Assembly (NCBI RefSeq): GCF_028290105.1
Contig: NZ_JAQGKL010000203.1
Coordinates: 1 to 51,999 of the forward strand
DNA length: 51,999 nt
Source of the DNA: Methylobacterium sp.
Lineage (GTDB): Bacteria > Pseudomonadota > Alphaproteobacteria > Rhizobiales > Beijerinckiaceae
Reading direction: 5' to 3'
Shown here: piece by piece, positions 17,311-27,472 of the stretch
Layout: each line of letters begins with the position of its first letter
Numbering within the stretch: the first letter of the stretch is position 1
Made by a program: the position numbers and the translations under genes
Notes under the pieces: model-generated
What the model was told of the DNA's origin: nothing
The model's input: only the letters and a program-made list of their open reading frames with translations
Database searches by the model: none

Positions 17311-19830
17311 ATGGCCCCTAGATCCCTGAACGCCGAGGCGGCGGACCGTTCGAGCGGATCCGCCCTCCCCATCGAATCCGCTCTGCCCGCCCTGTGCGAA
17401 GCCCTGGCGCGCGGTGCGTCCGCCGTGCTCGTCGCCCCGCCGGGCGCGGGCAAGACCACCCGCGTGCCCCTCGCTCTCCTCGACGCGCCCTGGCTCGGAC
17501 CGACCGACCGGATCATTCTCCTTGAGCCGCGTCGGCTCGCGGCGCGGGGTGCGGCCGAGCGCATGGCGGCGACGCTGGGCGAGCGCGTCGGCGAGACGAT
17601 TGGCCTGCGTGTGCGGCTCGGCTCGAAGGTTTCCGGACGGACCCGGATCGAGGTCGTCACCGAGGGCGTGTTCACCCGCATGATCCTCGACGACCCCGAA
17701 CTGACGGGCATCGGCGCGGTGCTGTTCGACGAGTTTCACGAGCGCTCGCTGGACGCCGATCTCGGCCTCGCCCTGGCGCTCGACACCCAGGGCGCCCTGC
17801 GCGAGGACCTGCGCCTCCTCGTGATGTCGGCGACCCTGGACGGTGCCCGCGTCGCCAGGCTTCTGCACGACGCTCCGGTGGTCGCCTCCGAGGGCCGTGC
17901 CTATCCCGTCGAGACCCGGCACTGGGAGCGCGATCCCAACCGCCGCATCGAGGACGTGATGGCCGACGCCATCCTGCGGGCCCTGCGCGCGGACCCGGGC
18001 TCGGTGCTGGCCTTCCTGCCGGGCCAGGGCGAGATCCGACGGGTCGCGACGCTTCTCGCGGACAGGGTCGACGAGACCACCGAGATCGCGCCCCTCTACG
18101 GCGCCCTCACGCCCGCCGAGCAGGACCGCGCGGTCTCCCCTGCTCCTCCGGGAAAGCGAAAGGTCGTGCTCGCCACCAGCATCGCCGAAACTTCGCTGAC
18201 CATCCAGGGCGTGCGCATCGTGGTCGATTCCGGCCTGTCGCGCGTGCCGGTCTATGAGCCGGGCCTCGGGCTGACGCGCCTTGTCACCGCGCGCGCCTCG
18301 CGAGCCTCCGTCGACCAGCGGCGGGGGCGCGCCGGCCGCACCGAACCCGGCATCTGCCACCGCCTCTGGTCGGAGGCCGCAACCAGCGCGCTGGAACCGT
18401 TCACCCGGCCGGAAATCCTGGCCGCCGATCTCTCCGGCCTCGTCCTCGATTGCGCGGCCTGGGGTGTCGCCGATCCGTCCACCCTCGCGTTCCTCGATCC
18501 GCCGCCCGCCCCTGCCCTGTCGGAAGCACGCGCGATGCTGCGCGACCTCGATGCCATTGATGGCGATGGGCGGCTCACCGAGACCGGACGCGCGCTTCGC
18601 GCCCTCCCCCTGCCCGCGCGCCTCGCCCGGATGGTCGTCGGTGCGGCGAGCGCGGGCCGGGCACGCGAGGCCGCCGATCTCGCGGCGGTACTGGTGGAGC
18701 GGGGCCTTGGCGGCGACGAGGCCGACGTCACGCAACGCGTCGAGCGCTTCGTCCGGGATCGTGGCCCCCGGGCGACGGACATGCGACGCCTCGCGCAGGG
18801 CTGGGCGCGCCAGGCCGAAGGCTTCGCGCGTTCATCAAAAGCGGGGCCGAACGTCGACCTCGCCGAGGCCGGACCGCTGCTGGCACTGGCCTACCCCGAT
18901 CGCGTGGCGCGGGCGCGCGGACGCGACGGCGAGTTCGTGATGGTCAACGGCCGGGCCGGGCGGGTCGATCCGGCCTCGGCGCTCGCGCGCGCCCCGTTCT
19001 TGGTGGTCGCGGACATCACCGGGACGGCCGCCGCCGCCCGCATCCTGGCCGCGGCCCCGATCACGCTGGAGGCGATCGAAGCGCTGTTCGGGGACACGAT
19101 CGCGGCGACGACGCAGGTCGTGTTCGACAAGACCGCCCGAGCACTGCGGGCTCGCTCGCTGCGGCGCCTCGGAGCCCTGACCTTGGGCGAGCGCACCCTT
19201 CCGGTGCCCGGGGACCGGGCTTCGGCCGAGATCCTGGCGCGGGGCATCGGCGAGATCGGGCCCCAGGTGCTGCCCTGGACGCCGGCTCTCGCCCAGTGGC
19301 GGGCGCGCCTGACATTCCTGCGCGCCGCCGATCCCGCGACCTGGCCCGACCTGTCCGATGCGCAGCTGACCGAGACGATCACGGATTGGCTGGCCCCCGA
19401 GATCGTCGGCCGGGCGAGCCTCGACGCGATCACCACCGACGATCTCGGTCGCGCCCTTCAGGCGCTTCTGCCCTGGAACCTGCGCGCGCGCCTGGACGCC
19501 GAGGCCCCGACCCATGTCGAGGTGCCGACCGGTTCGCGCATCGCCCTCGACTACGAGGCCGGGGGTGGCCCGGTGCTCGCGGTGCGGGTGCAGGAACTGT
19601 TCGGCCTCGAGCGCCACCCCAGCATTGCGGGTGGGCGTATCCCCCTCGTTCTGCACCTGCTCTCGCCGGCCTCGCGCCCGATCCAGATCACCCGGGACCT
19701 GCCGGGCTTCTGGCGCGGCTCCTGGAGCGCCGTGCGCTCCGAGATGCGCGGACGCTATCCCCGCCACCCCTGGCCGGAAGACCCGGTGGCCGAGCCGCCG
19801 ACCCGGCGGGTCAAGCCGAGGGGCACGTGA
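17311..19830 (+). CDS. hrpB: ATP-dependent RNA helicase HrpB
   Basis: DEAH/DExH-type superfamily 2 helicase of unsettled cellular role, common in proteobacteria. The 839-aa product has Walker A APPGAGKTT (42-50), LEPRRLAARGAAERMA, the box DEFHERSLD (140-148), motif III MSATLDG, ATSIAETSLTI and QRRGRAGRTEPG (motif VI). The HrpB-specific C-terminal region ends with RYPRHPWPEDP. A GTG 42 bp upstream is an alternative start; this ATG is nearer the usual family start. Its TGA overlaps the GTG of the DUF805 gene. Confidence 0.95.
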   Translation: MAPRSLNAEAADRSSGSALPIESALPALCEALARGASAVLVAPPGAGKTTRVPLALLDAPWLGPTDRIILLEPRRLAARGAAERMAATLGERVGETIGLRVRLGSKVSGRTRIEVVTEGVFTRMILDDPELTGIGAVLFDEFHERSLDADLGLALALDTQGALREDLRLLVMSATLDGARVARLLHDAPVVASEGRAYPVETRHWERDPNRRIEDVMADAILRALRADPGSVLAFLPGQGEIRRVATLLADRVDETTEIAPLYGALTPAEQDRAVSPAPPGKRKVVLATSIAETSLTIQGVRIVVDSGLSRVPVYEPGLGLTRLVTARASRASVDQRRGRAGRTEPGICHRLWSEAATSALEPFTRPEILAADLSGLVLDCAAWGVADPSTLAFLDPPPAPALSEARAMLRDLDAIDGDGRLTETGRALRALPLPARLARMVVGAASAGRAREAADLAAVLVERGLGGDEADVTQRVERFVRDRGPRATDMRRLAQGWARQAEGFARSSKAGPNVDLAEAGPLLALAYPDRVARARGRDGEFVMVNGRAGRVDPASALARAPFLVVADITGTAAAARILAAAPITLEAIEALFGDTIAATTQVVFDKTARALRARSLRRLGALTLGERTLPVPGDRASAEILARGIGEIGPQVLPWTPALAQWRARLTFLRAADPATWPDLSDAQLTETITDWLAPEIVGRASLDAITTDDLGRALQALLPWNLRARLDAEAPTHVEVPTGSRIALDYEAGGGPVLAVRVQELFGLERHPSIAGGRIPLVLHLLSPASRPIQITRDLPGFWRGSWSAVRSEMRGRYPRHPWPEDPVAEPPTRRVKPRGT

Positions 19831-20276
19831 ACCGGGTTGTGCGCACCGCGCTCACTCCGTTCGACCCGCGCGGACGGCTCTCGGCACCCGCCTTCCGGCA
19901 CGCCGTGATCCGGCTGTTGCTGACCGCCGCCGGGCTCGTCTGCCTGTCGATCTGGCTCGCGTCCCTCGGCCTGCGCTGGCCCGGCATCCTGACTTTCGCG
20001 AGCACGTTTCTCGTCGTCCTGGCGGCACTCGCCCAGACGACCCGCCGGCTGCACGACCGGGATCGCACAGGCTGGTGGCTCGGTCTCTACGTCCTGATGG
20101 AGGGCATGACGACGCTGCCCCTGGAGGACGCCGTCGAGACCGATTCGGTCCCGGTGACCGCCCTCGTCGTCACGATGCTCGGCTACTTCGCCTGGTTCTG
20201 CAAGGAGACGCTGCTGCGGCCCGGCACGACGGGCCCGAATCGCTACGGCCCGGCACCCTCGGATCCGACCGGGTAG
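19827..20276 (+). CDS. DUF805 integral membrane protein
   Basis: The 149-aa product has three or four hydrophobic helices and the family's diagnostic segment QTTRRLHDRDRTGWWLGLY (compare RRLHD..RSGWW in DUF805). DUF805 proteins are small inner-membrane proteins of unknown function. The start is a GTG overlapping the hrpB stop in GTGA, so translation is probably coupled. It converges on lpxB with 10 bp between stops. Confidence 0.85.
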   Translation: MNRVVRTALTPFDPRGRLSAPAFRHAVIRLLLTAAGLVCLSIWLASLGLRWPGILTFASTFLVVLAALAQTTRRLHDRDRTGWWLGLYVLMEGMTTLPLEDAVETDSVPVTALVVTMLGYFAWFCKETLLRPGTTGPNRYGPAPSDPTG

Positions 20277-20286
20277 CGCGGCTGGT

Positions 20287-21459
20287 TCAGAGCGCGCGCT
20301 CGGCCGATAGGACGATGCGGGCCGCGCTCCGGCTCGGCTCGTCGTCGCCGGAAAGACGCATCAGGCTGTCGATGCGCGCCAATGCGGCCACCTGCGCGTC
20401 GCGTTCGGGACCACCGGCGATGAGCGGCGCTAGCGCCTCGGCAAGCAGGGGCGCCGTGCAGTCCGCCTGAATGAATTCCGGCATCGCGTTCTGCCCCAGG
20501 ATGAGATTCGGCAGGACGATGGTCGGGACCTGGATAAGGCGGCGGGCCACCGCCTCCTCGATGCGCGAGACCTTGTAGGCCACGACCATCGGCACGCCGG
20601 CTAGCGCCAGTTCCAGGGTGACGGTGCCGGAGGCCGCGAGGGCTGCCCGCGCGCGCCGGAAGGTGGCGTGCTTGGCCGCCTCGCCATGAACGAGGGTGAC
20701 CGGCGCCTCCCAGGCCAGGGCCAGCCGCTCGATCAGGGCGCGATGGCGTGTGACGGCCGGCAGGACCGCCTCGATGGAGCCGAAACGCTGGGTCAATCGC
20801 GCGAGCACGGCGCCGAAGACCGGCATCAGCCGCTCGATCTCGGAACGGCGCGAACCCGGCAGGATCGCGAGCACCGGAGGCCCGGTCATGCGGGCTGCGG
20901 ACTCGGCCGGACCGGGGCGCAGTTCCGCGAGACGCTCGATCAGCGGGTGGCCGACATAGGTGCAGGCGGGTCCGTTCAGGCGCCGATGCGCCTCGGGCTC
21001 GAAGGGTAGCAGGGCGAGCACATGGTCGATGAACGGGCGCATCCGTGCCGCCCGCCACGGGCGCCACGCCCAGACGCTGGGCGAGACGTAGTCGACGATA
21101 GGCAAGTGCGGCATCCGCTTGCGCACCCGCGACGCCACGGCGTGGGTGAAGCCGGGGCTGTCGATGATGACAAGGACGTCGGGACGGGCCTCGACCACGT
21201 CGCGCACGGTCTGGCGAATACGGCGCAGGAGGGTGCGCAGGCGCGCGGCCACCGGCAGGTAGCCCATCACCGCCACGTCATCGATGGGGAACAGCGAGCG
21301 GAAGCCCTGTTCGGCCATGGCCTCGCCGCCGACCCCGCCGAAGCGGATCGGGCGATCCGAGAGTTCGGTGAGGCCCCGCATCAGCTTGGCCCCGAGCTGG
21401 TCGCCGGAATCCTCGCCCGCCACCAGCCAGATCGTCCGCTCGGCCTGCGGCCCGCTCAT
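20287..21459 (-). CDS. lpxB: Lipid-A-disaccharide synthase LpxB
   Basis: GT19 glycosyltransferase that joins UDP-2,3-diacylglucosamine and lipid X (2,3-diacylglucosamine-1-phosphate) into lipid A disaccharide phosphate at the inner membrane. The 390-aa product has IWLVAGEDSGDQLGAKLM near the start, VIIDSPGFTHAVA, YVSPSVWAWRPWRA, LPGSRRSEIERLMPVF and ASGTVTLELALAGVPMVVAYK. The frame is open far upstream, but this ATG overlaps the lpxI stop as ATGA and gives the family length. It is the last gene of the bamA-lpx run. Confidence 0.97.
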   Translation of the reverse strand: MSGPQAERTIWLVAGEDSGDQLGAKLMRGLTELSDRPIRFGGVGGEAMAEQGFRSLFPIDDVAVMGYLPVAARLRTLLRRIRQTVRDVVEARPDVLVIIDSPGFTHAVASRVRKRMPHLPIVDYVSPSVWAWRPWRAARMRPFIDHVLALLPFEPEAHRRLNGPACTYVGHPLIERLAELRPGPAESAARMTGPPVLAILPGSRRSEIERLMPVFGAVLARLTQRFGSIEAVLPAVTRHRALIERLALAWEAPVTLVHGEAAKHATFRRARAALAASGTVTLELALAGVPMVVAYKVSRIEEAVARRLIQVPTIVLPNLILGQNAMPEFIQADCTAPLLAEALAPLIAGGPERDAQVAALARIDSLMRLSGDDEPSRSAARIVLSAERAL

Positions 21460-22373
21460 ACGCTCAACCCGGTTTTCGCGCTCGATCCCGTTCCCGCCTC
21501 CGTGGCGAGTCCGATGAGGAAGAGGCCCATTCGGTCGGCCGCCGCGATGGTGGCCGGGCGGTCGATGATCAGGGTAAAGCCCGCCTGGACGGCAAGACCC
21601 GCGCAGCCGGCGGCGGCCGCGTTCGCGACGGTGCGTGGTCCGATGGCCGGGAGGTCGACCCGGAGATCCTGGCCGACCTTGGCGAGCTTGACCAGGACGA
21701 TCCCGGCCTGCGGGCTGCCGTAGCCGAGGGGCCGGCGTGCCAGGGTTCGGGCGCGGGCGAGCATCCGGTCGGTGCCCTCCGGCCCCTCGACGGCCAGCGC
21801 GCGCTGGCCCACGAGCACGGCGGCCTGTCCGACATCGTAGGGCGAGAGCGCACCGAGCAGCGCCTGCCCCTGGGCGATGGATTCGCGGGCGGCCTCGTCC
21901 GGGCGATGCCGTCCCATCGCACCGAGCGGGCTCAGGAGGTCGGGCGCCACCTCGTGCACGCCGACGACGGCGTGGCCGTTTTCCTCCAAGAGAGACAGCG
22001 CCCCGCGCAGGAGGCGGTCGTCGCCGCCGTCGGAGAGCGCCTTGAGGGCTTCGCGATTGCGCAGGGCGGCGGCGGCGTTGAGGATCGCGGCCGGATTGGG
22101 GCGTGAGACGCCGCCCGCCGGCACCACGCTCACCGGCCCCCAGGCCCTGAGGATCGCCAGGATGCCGGCGATGTCGAGGAGATCGACGGTGGCCTCGGCC
22201 CGGGCGCGCATGGCCCGCTCGGCAAAGCCCCGGATCGCCAGAACCCGGAACGGGCGTCCCGATCGTTCGAGGGACGCCGCCACGAGTTCCGGCAGGCGCC
22301 CGGCGCCCGCGACGAGCACCAGGGCCGCCGGCTCCGGATCTGTGCGCTCCACCGGGGCCGGGTTCGCGCTCAA
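21456..22373 (-). CDS. lpxI: UDP-2,3-diacylglucosamine pyrophosphatase LpxI (DUF1009)
   Basis: Hydrolyses UDP-2,3-diacylglucosamine to lipid X, taking the place of LpxH in many alphaproteobacteria. The 305-aa product has the LpxI N domain (ALVLVAGAGRLPELVA) and C domain (VGQRALAVEGPEGTDRMLAR; DLPAIGPRTVANAAAAG). The start is probably a TTG overlapping the lpxA stop as TTGA; a GTG 21 bp further in (22352) is the alternative. It sits between lpxA and lpxB, the expected position. Confidence 0.93.
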   Translation of the reverse strand: MSANPAPVERTDPEPAALVLVAGAGRLPELVAASLERSGRPFRVLAIRGFAERAMRARAEATVDLLDIAGILAILRAWGPVSVVPAGGVSRPNPAAILNAAAALRNREALKALSDGGDDRLLRGALSLLEENGHAVVGVHEVAPDLLSPLGAMGRHRPDEAARESIAQGQALLGALSPYDVGQAAVLVGQRALAVEGPEGTDRMLARARTLARRPLGYGSPQAGIVLVKLAKVGQDLRVDLPAIGPRTVANAAAAGCAGLAVQAGFTLIIDRPATIAAADRMGLFLIGLATEAGTGSSAKTGLSV

Positions 22374-23179
22374 GGGGAGCCCGGCGTCTCGCGCGGGGTG
22401 CAGAGCGAACGCTTCCCGCCCGCGCGGATGAAGGCGACGATCTCCGCCACGGCGGGATGGCTCTCGAACTCGGCGGCCACGTCCTCCAGACGCTCCATGA
22501 GCGTGCCCTCGTTCGCAAAGAGCAGCCGGTAGGCCCGACGCAGGGTGTGAATGTCCTCCCGGGCAAAGCCGCGCCGCTGCAGGCCGATGATGTTGAGACC
22601 CGACAGGTAGGCCCGATTGCCGAGCGCCATGCCGTAGGGGATGCAGTCGTTCTCCAGGCCCGACAGGCCGCCGACGAATGCGTGTGCGCCGACGCGAGCG
22701 AACTGGATCACGGCGGCGCCGCCACCCAGGATCGCGTAGTCGCCGACGCTGCAATGGCCGGCCAGCATGACGTTGTTGGAGAAGACGACCCCGTCTCCCA
22801 CGCGGCAATCGTGGCCCACATGCGAATTGGCCAGGAACGTGCAGTTGTCGCCGACCGTAGTCTCGAGCCCGCCCCCTGCAGTGCCCGGGTTCATGGTGAC
22901 GCCCTCGCGGATCAGGCAATCGGCGCCGATCGTGAGGGTGGAGGCCTCGCCCCTGAACTTCAGGTCCTGCGGCGGGTGGCCGATGGAGGCGAAGGGATAG
23001 AGCTTCGTGCGCGGCCCGACCGTGGTCGTACCCGCGACCACCACGTGGCTGACGAGTTCGCAAGCCTCGCCCAGGCTGACACCCGGGCCCACATGGCAGA
23101 ACGGACCGATCCGGACGCCGGCGCCCAAGGTTGCACCATCCTCGACAACGGCGCTCGGATGGATGTCCGCCGCGCTCAC
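22370..23179 (-). CDS. lpxA: UDP-N-acetylglucosamine acyltransferase LpxA
   Basis: Transfers a 3-hydroxyacyl chain from ACP to the 3-OH of UDP-GlcNAc, the first step of lipid A synthesis. The 269-aa product is a left-handed beta-helix of hexapeptide repeats from [16 protein letters not shown] onward. It has the catalytic region around [15 protein letters not shown] and the [20 protein letters not shown] segment, then a helical C-terminal domain. The GTG start overlaps the fabZ stop as GTGA. Confidence 0.97.
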   Translation of the reverse strand: MSAADIHPSAVVEDGATLGAGVRIGPFCHVGPGVSLGEACELVSHVVVAGTTTVGPRTKLYPFASIGHPPQDLKFRGEASTLTIGADCLIREGVTMNPGTAGGGLETTVGDNCTFLANSHVGHDCRVGDGVVFSNNVMLAGHCSVGDYAILGGGAAVIQFARVGAHAFVGGLSGLENDCIPYGMALGNRAYLSGLNIIGLQRRGFAREDIHTLRRAYRLLFANEGTLMERLEDVAAEFESHPAVAEIVAFIRAGGKRSLCTPRETPGSP

Positions 23180-23640
23180 TCGGTCACCAGCATGGCACCG
23201 ATCTCGGCCTCGGCGACCAGCACGCCATCGACCCGGGCCTCGCCGCGGAACCACCACATGGTGCGGCGGTGATTGATCTTGGTCATGTGATAGCGGACGG
23301 TGTCGCCCGGAACGACGGGCTTGCGAAACTTGCACTTGTCGATGGTCATGAAGAACACCTGCTTGGTCTGCAGGTTGTCGCTCATGATGTGACGGCAGCA
23401 GATGGCACCGGCCGTCTGGGCCATGCCCTCGATCAGCAGGACGCCCGGGAAGACCGGCAGGCCGGGAAAATGCCCCGTGAACTGCGGCTCGTTGATCGTG
23501 ACGTTCTTCACGCCGATGCAGCTTCGGTCACCGTCGATCTCGACGATCCGGTCGATCATCAGGAAGGGGTAGCGGTGCGGCAGCAGTTCCAGGACCTTCT
23601 GGATATCAGCCGAGCCGAGCTCACGCGGCATGTCGTTCAT
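23176..23640 (-). CDS. fabZ: 3-hydroxyacyl-ACP dehydratase FabZ
   Basis: Dehydrates 3-hydroxyacyl-ACP in fatty-acid elongation and competes with LpxA and LpxD for the same pool. The 154-aa hot-dog protein has [38 protein letters not shown] with the catalytic histidine and glutamate, and [15 protein letters not shown] 18 bp upstream is in frame; the ATG giving MNDMPREL is preferred. It lies between lpxD and lpxA, the usual order. Confidence 0.97.
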   Translation of the reverse strand: MNDMPRELGSADIQKVLELLPHRYPFLMIDRIVEIDGDRSCIGVKNVTINEPQFTGHFPGLPVFPGVLLIEGMAQTAGAICCRHIMSDNLQTKQVFFMTIDKCKFRKPVVPGDTVRYHMTKINHRRTMWWFRGEARVDGVLVAEAEIGAMLVTE

Positions 23641-23797
23641 CGATCCGATCAACCTCACTGAGCGCGTCGACGCCCCCGCCGCCCCGCCTCGTTTCCAAAG
23701 AATTCGTTATCCCACAGAGCCCGCCTTCTGACGGCAGAAGCCCGGCGGATGCAAGCCCTCGCGAAACATGCAGGGTCGACGCCCGCACGCGGGTGCC

Positions 23798-24856
23798 TCA
23801 GCCCTTCGGCTCGTCGCCGCCCGTGGAGCGCTCCGCGAGGCGCGCCAACGTGGTCAACTCGCGGAACCAGGCGCGCACGGGCTTGGCCGGCGTGCCGCCC
23901 CAGCGGCTGCCCGGGGGCACGTCGCGATTGACGTTCGAGGAGCCGGCGATCTGCGAACCCATGCCGATGCGCAGGTGGCCGACGACGCCGACCTGTCCGC
24001 CCAGCACCACATAATCCTCCAGCGTCGTCGAGCCGGAGATGCCGACGCCCGAGACGATGACGCAGTGGCGTCCGATGACGACGTTGTGGGCGATCTGAAC
24101 GAGGTTATCGATCTTGGTGCCCTCCCCGATCACCGTATCGCGGCTGGCGCCGCGATCAATCGTGGTGTTGGCGCCGATCTCGACATCGTCCTGGACGATG
24201 ACGCGGCCGATCTGCGGAACCTTCAGGTGCCCACCCGGCCCCATGGCGAAGCCGAAGCCGTCCTGGCCGAGCCGGGCGCCCGGATGGATGATGACCCGGT
24301 TTCCAAGCAGCGCATGGGTCAGGGTCGCTCCGGCCCCGATCGCGCAGTCCCGCCCGATCCGGACACGGGGGCCGATGCTGGCATTCGGGCCGATGACGGT
24401 ACCCGATCCGATCTCCGCGCCTGGACCGATGACGGCACCGGGATCGACGTGGACACCGGGCTCGAGGCGGGCCTCCGGATGGATGTGGGCGCCGGGCGCC
24501 GCGCCCACGGCGCCGAAGAGCGAGCCGGGGCGCATCGCGTCTGGGTGCAGCCGGGCGAGCAGCCCCGCATAGGCCCGGTAGGGATCGCGCAGGACGAGCG
24601 CCACGGTGCCGGCCGGCACACGCGGGGCGAAGCGCGGCGAGACGAGGCATAGGCCCGCGCGGGTCGCGGCGAGCGCGTCGCCGTAGCGGGCATTGTCCAT
24701 GTAGGCGACGTCGTGCTGCGTCGCCGTCTCGAGGGGGGCGGCCCCGGAGATCACGCCGTGCGGATCGGCGCCGTCGGGCAGTGAAACGCCAGCAGCCTCG
24801 GCGATGGCGCCGAGGCTGAGGGTGGTGGACGCGTGGAAGAAGACCGGATCTGACAT
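23798..24856 (-). CDS. lpxD: UDP-3-O-acylglucosamine N-acyltransferase LpxD
   Basis: Adds the second hydroxyacyl chain, N-linked, in lipid A synthesis. The 352-aa product has an N-terminal uridine-binding domain ([33 protein letters not shown]). A long hexapeptide-repeat helix follows, with the catalytic histidine region [16 protein letters not shown] and the [20 protein letters not shown] segment. It follows bamA after 45 bp and precedes fabZ by 157 bp. Confidence 0.97.
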   Translation of the reverse strand: MSDPVFFHASTTLSLGAIAEAAGVSLPDGADPHGVISGAAPLETATQHDVAYMDNARYGDALAATRAGLCLVSPRFAPRVPAGTVALVLRDPYRAYAGLLARLHPDAMRPGSLFGAVGAAPGAHIHPEARLEPGVHVDPGAVIGPGAEIGSGTVIGPNASIGPRVRIGRDCAIGAGATLTHALLGNRVIIHPGARLGQDGFGFAMGPGGHLKVPQIGRVIVQDDVEIGANTTIDRGASRDTVIGEGTKIDNLVQIAHNVVIGRHCVIVSGVGISGSTTLEDYVVLGGQVGVVGHLRIGMGSQIAGSSNVNRDVPPGSRWGGTPAKPVRAWFRELTTLARLAERSTGGDEPKG

Positions 24857-24867
24857 GCTGTCACAAC

Positions 24868-24895
24868 GCGCCGCCTCCCGAAAAGGAGGCGGCGC
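24868..24895 (-). other. 11-bp perfect hairpin between bamA and lpxD
   Basis: GCGCCGCCTCC and GGAGGCGGCGC pair perfectly around CGAAAA (TTTTCG on the - strand). No T-run follows, so it is more likely an RNA-stability or processing element that sets bamA and lpxD levels than a full terminator. Confidence 0.55.
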
Positions 24896-24901
24896 TCGGT
24901 G

Positions 24902-27472
24902 TCAGAACCGCGAGCCGCCGGAGAACCGGAAGGCCTGCTTCTGATCCTGGCCGACACGGCCGAAGGCCGTCATCACGCCCCGGTCTTCCGACAGAGCGTA
25001 GGCGTAATCGAACCGGATCGGACCCAGCGGCGAGTTCCAGAGGATCGAGGCACCGACGGAGGAGCGAATGATCATCTTGTCGCGGACGTTCACGCACTCG
25101 GGTTCGACACCGATGGTCGACTGGTTGAAGTTACAGCCACCACCCGGCGCGATGCCGTTGATGAAAGTATCGCCGTTCACGTCGAACGTGGTGCGGCCGT
25201 GATACCCGAACAGGGTACCGGCATCGGCAAACACCGCGCCCTTCAGGCCGAGATCCCGTGGGATGCCCGGAAGCGGGAACTGAACTTCGAGGGTTCCACC
25301 GAAGTAGGTCGAGCCGCCGATGGCGTTCGAACGGGAATCGGTGGTGCCGACGTCACGCGGACCGATGCCGTTGGGCGCGAAGCCGCGCACCAGCGATGGG
25401 CCGAGGAAGAACTGATCCGTAATGCGAAGCGGCTGGTCGTTCAGGGCCTGAATGTGACCGCCCTGGAAGCGCACGAAGCCGACGATGTCTTCGTAGAACT
25501 CCTTGTAGTAGCGCGCATCGCCCGTCACGCGGAAGAACTTGGAATCGCCGCCGAGGCCAGCGATGTCCGGCTTCAGTTCGGCGTAGAGGCCGTTCCGGGG
25601 AGACGCGAAGTTGTCGAGGGTTGAGTAAGCGAGGGTCAATCCGGCAAGCGAGGTCAGCGTGCTGCCTTGCGAACCCTTGAGAGCGATCGAAGCTTCACCA
25701 TCGAGGGCACAGGTCGGATAGATCGATTGTCCGCCGACGTTCCGAACCGGATCACCGACATTCAGACCCGGAAGGGTCGTGCCAGCAGCATAGGTCGCGG
25801 TGTAGCCGGAGATCGGGTTCGAACAGTCATTGTACGGCCGCTTGACCGTGTTCGGGACCTTCAGCTCGGTGTTGTAGAGCGAGTAGCGCAGCGTGATGCC
25901 GAACTCTTCCGTGATCGGCAGGCCGACGCGGAGCTGACCGCCGTAGACGGTGGTCTCGTAGCGCGAGTAGCGGGTCTGGTCGCTGTACTTGTAGAAGGCG
26001 TCGAAGCCTGCGGCGAGGCGGTAGCCGAGGAAGTACGGCTCGGTGAACGAGAAATCGAGACCGCGCGAATACTGGCCGCCGGTGCCGGCGACGCGGACAT
26101 ACTGGCCGCGTCCGAGGAAGTTGGACTCGGAGACTGAGACTTCGCCGATGATGCCGTCCTGGGTCGAGTAGCCACCCGCCACCGAGAACGAGCCCGTGGG
26201 CTGATCCTCGACATCGATGTTGATCACCACGCGGTCGGCGGACGAGCCCGGCTCGTTGGAGAACCGGACCTTCTTGAAGAAGCCGAGACCGTTCAGGCGG
26301 CGCTCGGCACGGTCGGTGAGCACCCGGTTGTAGGCATCGCCCTCGGTGATATCGAGCTCGCGCCGGATGACGTAGTCGCGGGTGCGGGTGTTGCCGCGGA
26401 TGTTGATGCGCTCGACGTAAACGCGGGGGCCGTCCTCGACCACGAAGCCGAGGGCCACCGTGTGGGTGGCGCGGTCGCGCTGGCCGGTGGGACGCACCTG
26501 GGCGAAGGGGTATCCCTGGCGGCCGACCTGGTTGGTCACGCCGTTCAGGGTGCGCTCCACGTCCTCGGCGTTGTAGACGTCGCCGACCTGGGCACGGAGC
26601 TCGCCGTCGAGCGGCGCGGTGTCGAGACCGGGCAGACGGGCGTCGATCGCCACGGCGCCGACGCGGTACTGCTCGCCTTCCTCGACCGTCACGGTGACGA
26701 CCCAGCCGGCATCACCCTCGCCCTCGACGTAGCGGGCATCGGCGTTGACGACGCGGAAGTCTGCGTAGCCGTTCTTCAGGTAGTAGCGGCGAACGATGTC
26801 GAGATCGCTGGTGATGCGGTCCGGATCGTAGACGTCGGAGGTCTTGATGAAGCTGAGAAAGTTCATCTCCGACGAGGACATGAGTTCGCGCAGCTTCGAC
26901 GCCGAAAAGGCGCTGTTGCCGACGAAATTGATCGCCTTGATGCCGGTCTTGTCGCCTTCCTCGATGACGTAGATCACGTCGAGGCGGCCATTCGGCAGGT
27001 CGACCGTGCGGAAGCTGACCTTGGCGGTGCCGCGCCCGGCGCGGCGGTAGACTTCGCGGATCCGCTGGATGTCGGCCTGGACGACGCCCTGGCTGAAGGC
27101 GCCGCGGGCCTTGGCCTCGACCTCGCCCTCGAGGGTGGCCTTCTCAATCTTCTTGTTCCCCTCGAACACCACCCGGTTGATGATGTTGTTCTCGCGGACG
27201 CTCACCACCGTTCCGCCGCCGCTTCGCGACACCTTCACGTCGGAGAACATGCCGGTCGCCAGCAGGTTGCGGCGGGCCTCTTCAGGGGAGCCGGAGGCGG
27301 TGCCGGTCACGTAGGACCGGATCGTGTCGGAGTCGACACGCTTGTTACCCTGGACGACGATCTGCTGCGCCTGAGCGGCGCCACCGAGAACCAGGCCAGC
27401 GGCCGCCGCGGCGACTAGGACGATGGTCTGTTCCGCCGACTTACGCCGGCGCTTCCCCGTCATCGACATCAT
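24902..27472 (-). CDS. bamA: Outer membrane protein assembly factor BamA
   Basis: Omp85 insertase that folds beta-barrel proteins into the outer membrane. The 856-aa product has an N-terminal signal (hydrophobic TIVLVAAAAAGLVLGGAAQA), five POTRA domains starting IVVQGNKRVDSDTIRSY, and a C-terminal 16-strand barrel. The barrel includes the LVRGF segment (SLVRGFAPNGIG, the conserved L6 loop VRGF motif) and a terminal phenylalanine (GGSRF). Two ATG codons are adjacent; the first is used here. It follows rseP after a 353-bp leader and is followed by lpxD. Confidence 0.98.
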   Translation of the reverse strand: MMSMTGKRRRKSAEQTIVLVAAAAAGLVLGGAAQAQQIVVQGNKRVDSDTIRSYVTGTASGSPEEARRNLLATGMFSDVKVSRSGGGTVVSVRENNIINRVVFEGNKKIEKATLEGEVEAKARGAFSQGVVQADIQRIREVYRRAGRGTAKVSFRTVDLPNGRLDVIYVIEEGDKTGIKAINFVGNSAFSASKLRELMSSSEMNFLSFIKTSDVYDPDRITSDLDIVRRYYLKNGYADFRVVNADARYVEGEGDAGWVVTVTVEEGEQYRVGAVAIDARLPGLDTAPLDGELRAQVGDVYNAEDVERTLNGVTNQVGRQGYPFAQVRPTGQRDRATHTVALGFVVEDGPRVYVERINIRGNTRTRDYVIRRELDITEGDAYNRVLTDRAERRLNGLGFFKKVRFSNEPGSSADRVVINIDVEDQPTGSFSVAGGYSTQDGIIGEVSVSESNFLGRGQYVRVAGTGGQYSRGLDFSFTEPYFLGYRLAAGFDAFYKYSDQTRYSRYETTVYGGQLRVGLPITEEFGITLRYSLYNTELKVPNTVKRPYNDCSNPISGYTATYAAGTTLPGLNVGDPVRNVGGQSIYPTCALDGEASIALKGSQGSTLTSLAGLTLAYSTLDNFASPRNGLYAELKPDIAGLGGDSKFFRVTGDARYYKEFYEDIVGFVRFQGGHIQALNDQPLRITDQFFLGPSLVRGFAPNGIGPRDVGTTDSRSNAIGGSTYFGGTLEVQFPLPGIPRDLGLKGAVFADAGTLFGYHGRTTFDVNGDTFINGIAPGGGCNFNQSTIGVEPECVNVRDKMIIRSSVGASILWNSPLGPIRFDYAYALSEDRGVMTAFGRVGQDQKQAFRFSGGSRF

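Noticed and set aside
21460..22566. Long N-terminal extension of the lpxB frame
   Set aside because: The extension is Arg/Gly-rich noise overlapping lpxI in another frame. The ATGA overlap gives the correct LpxB start.
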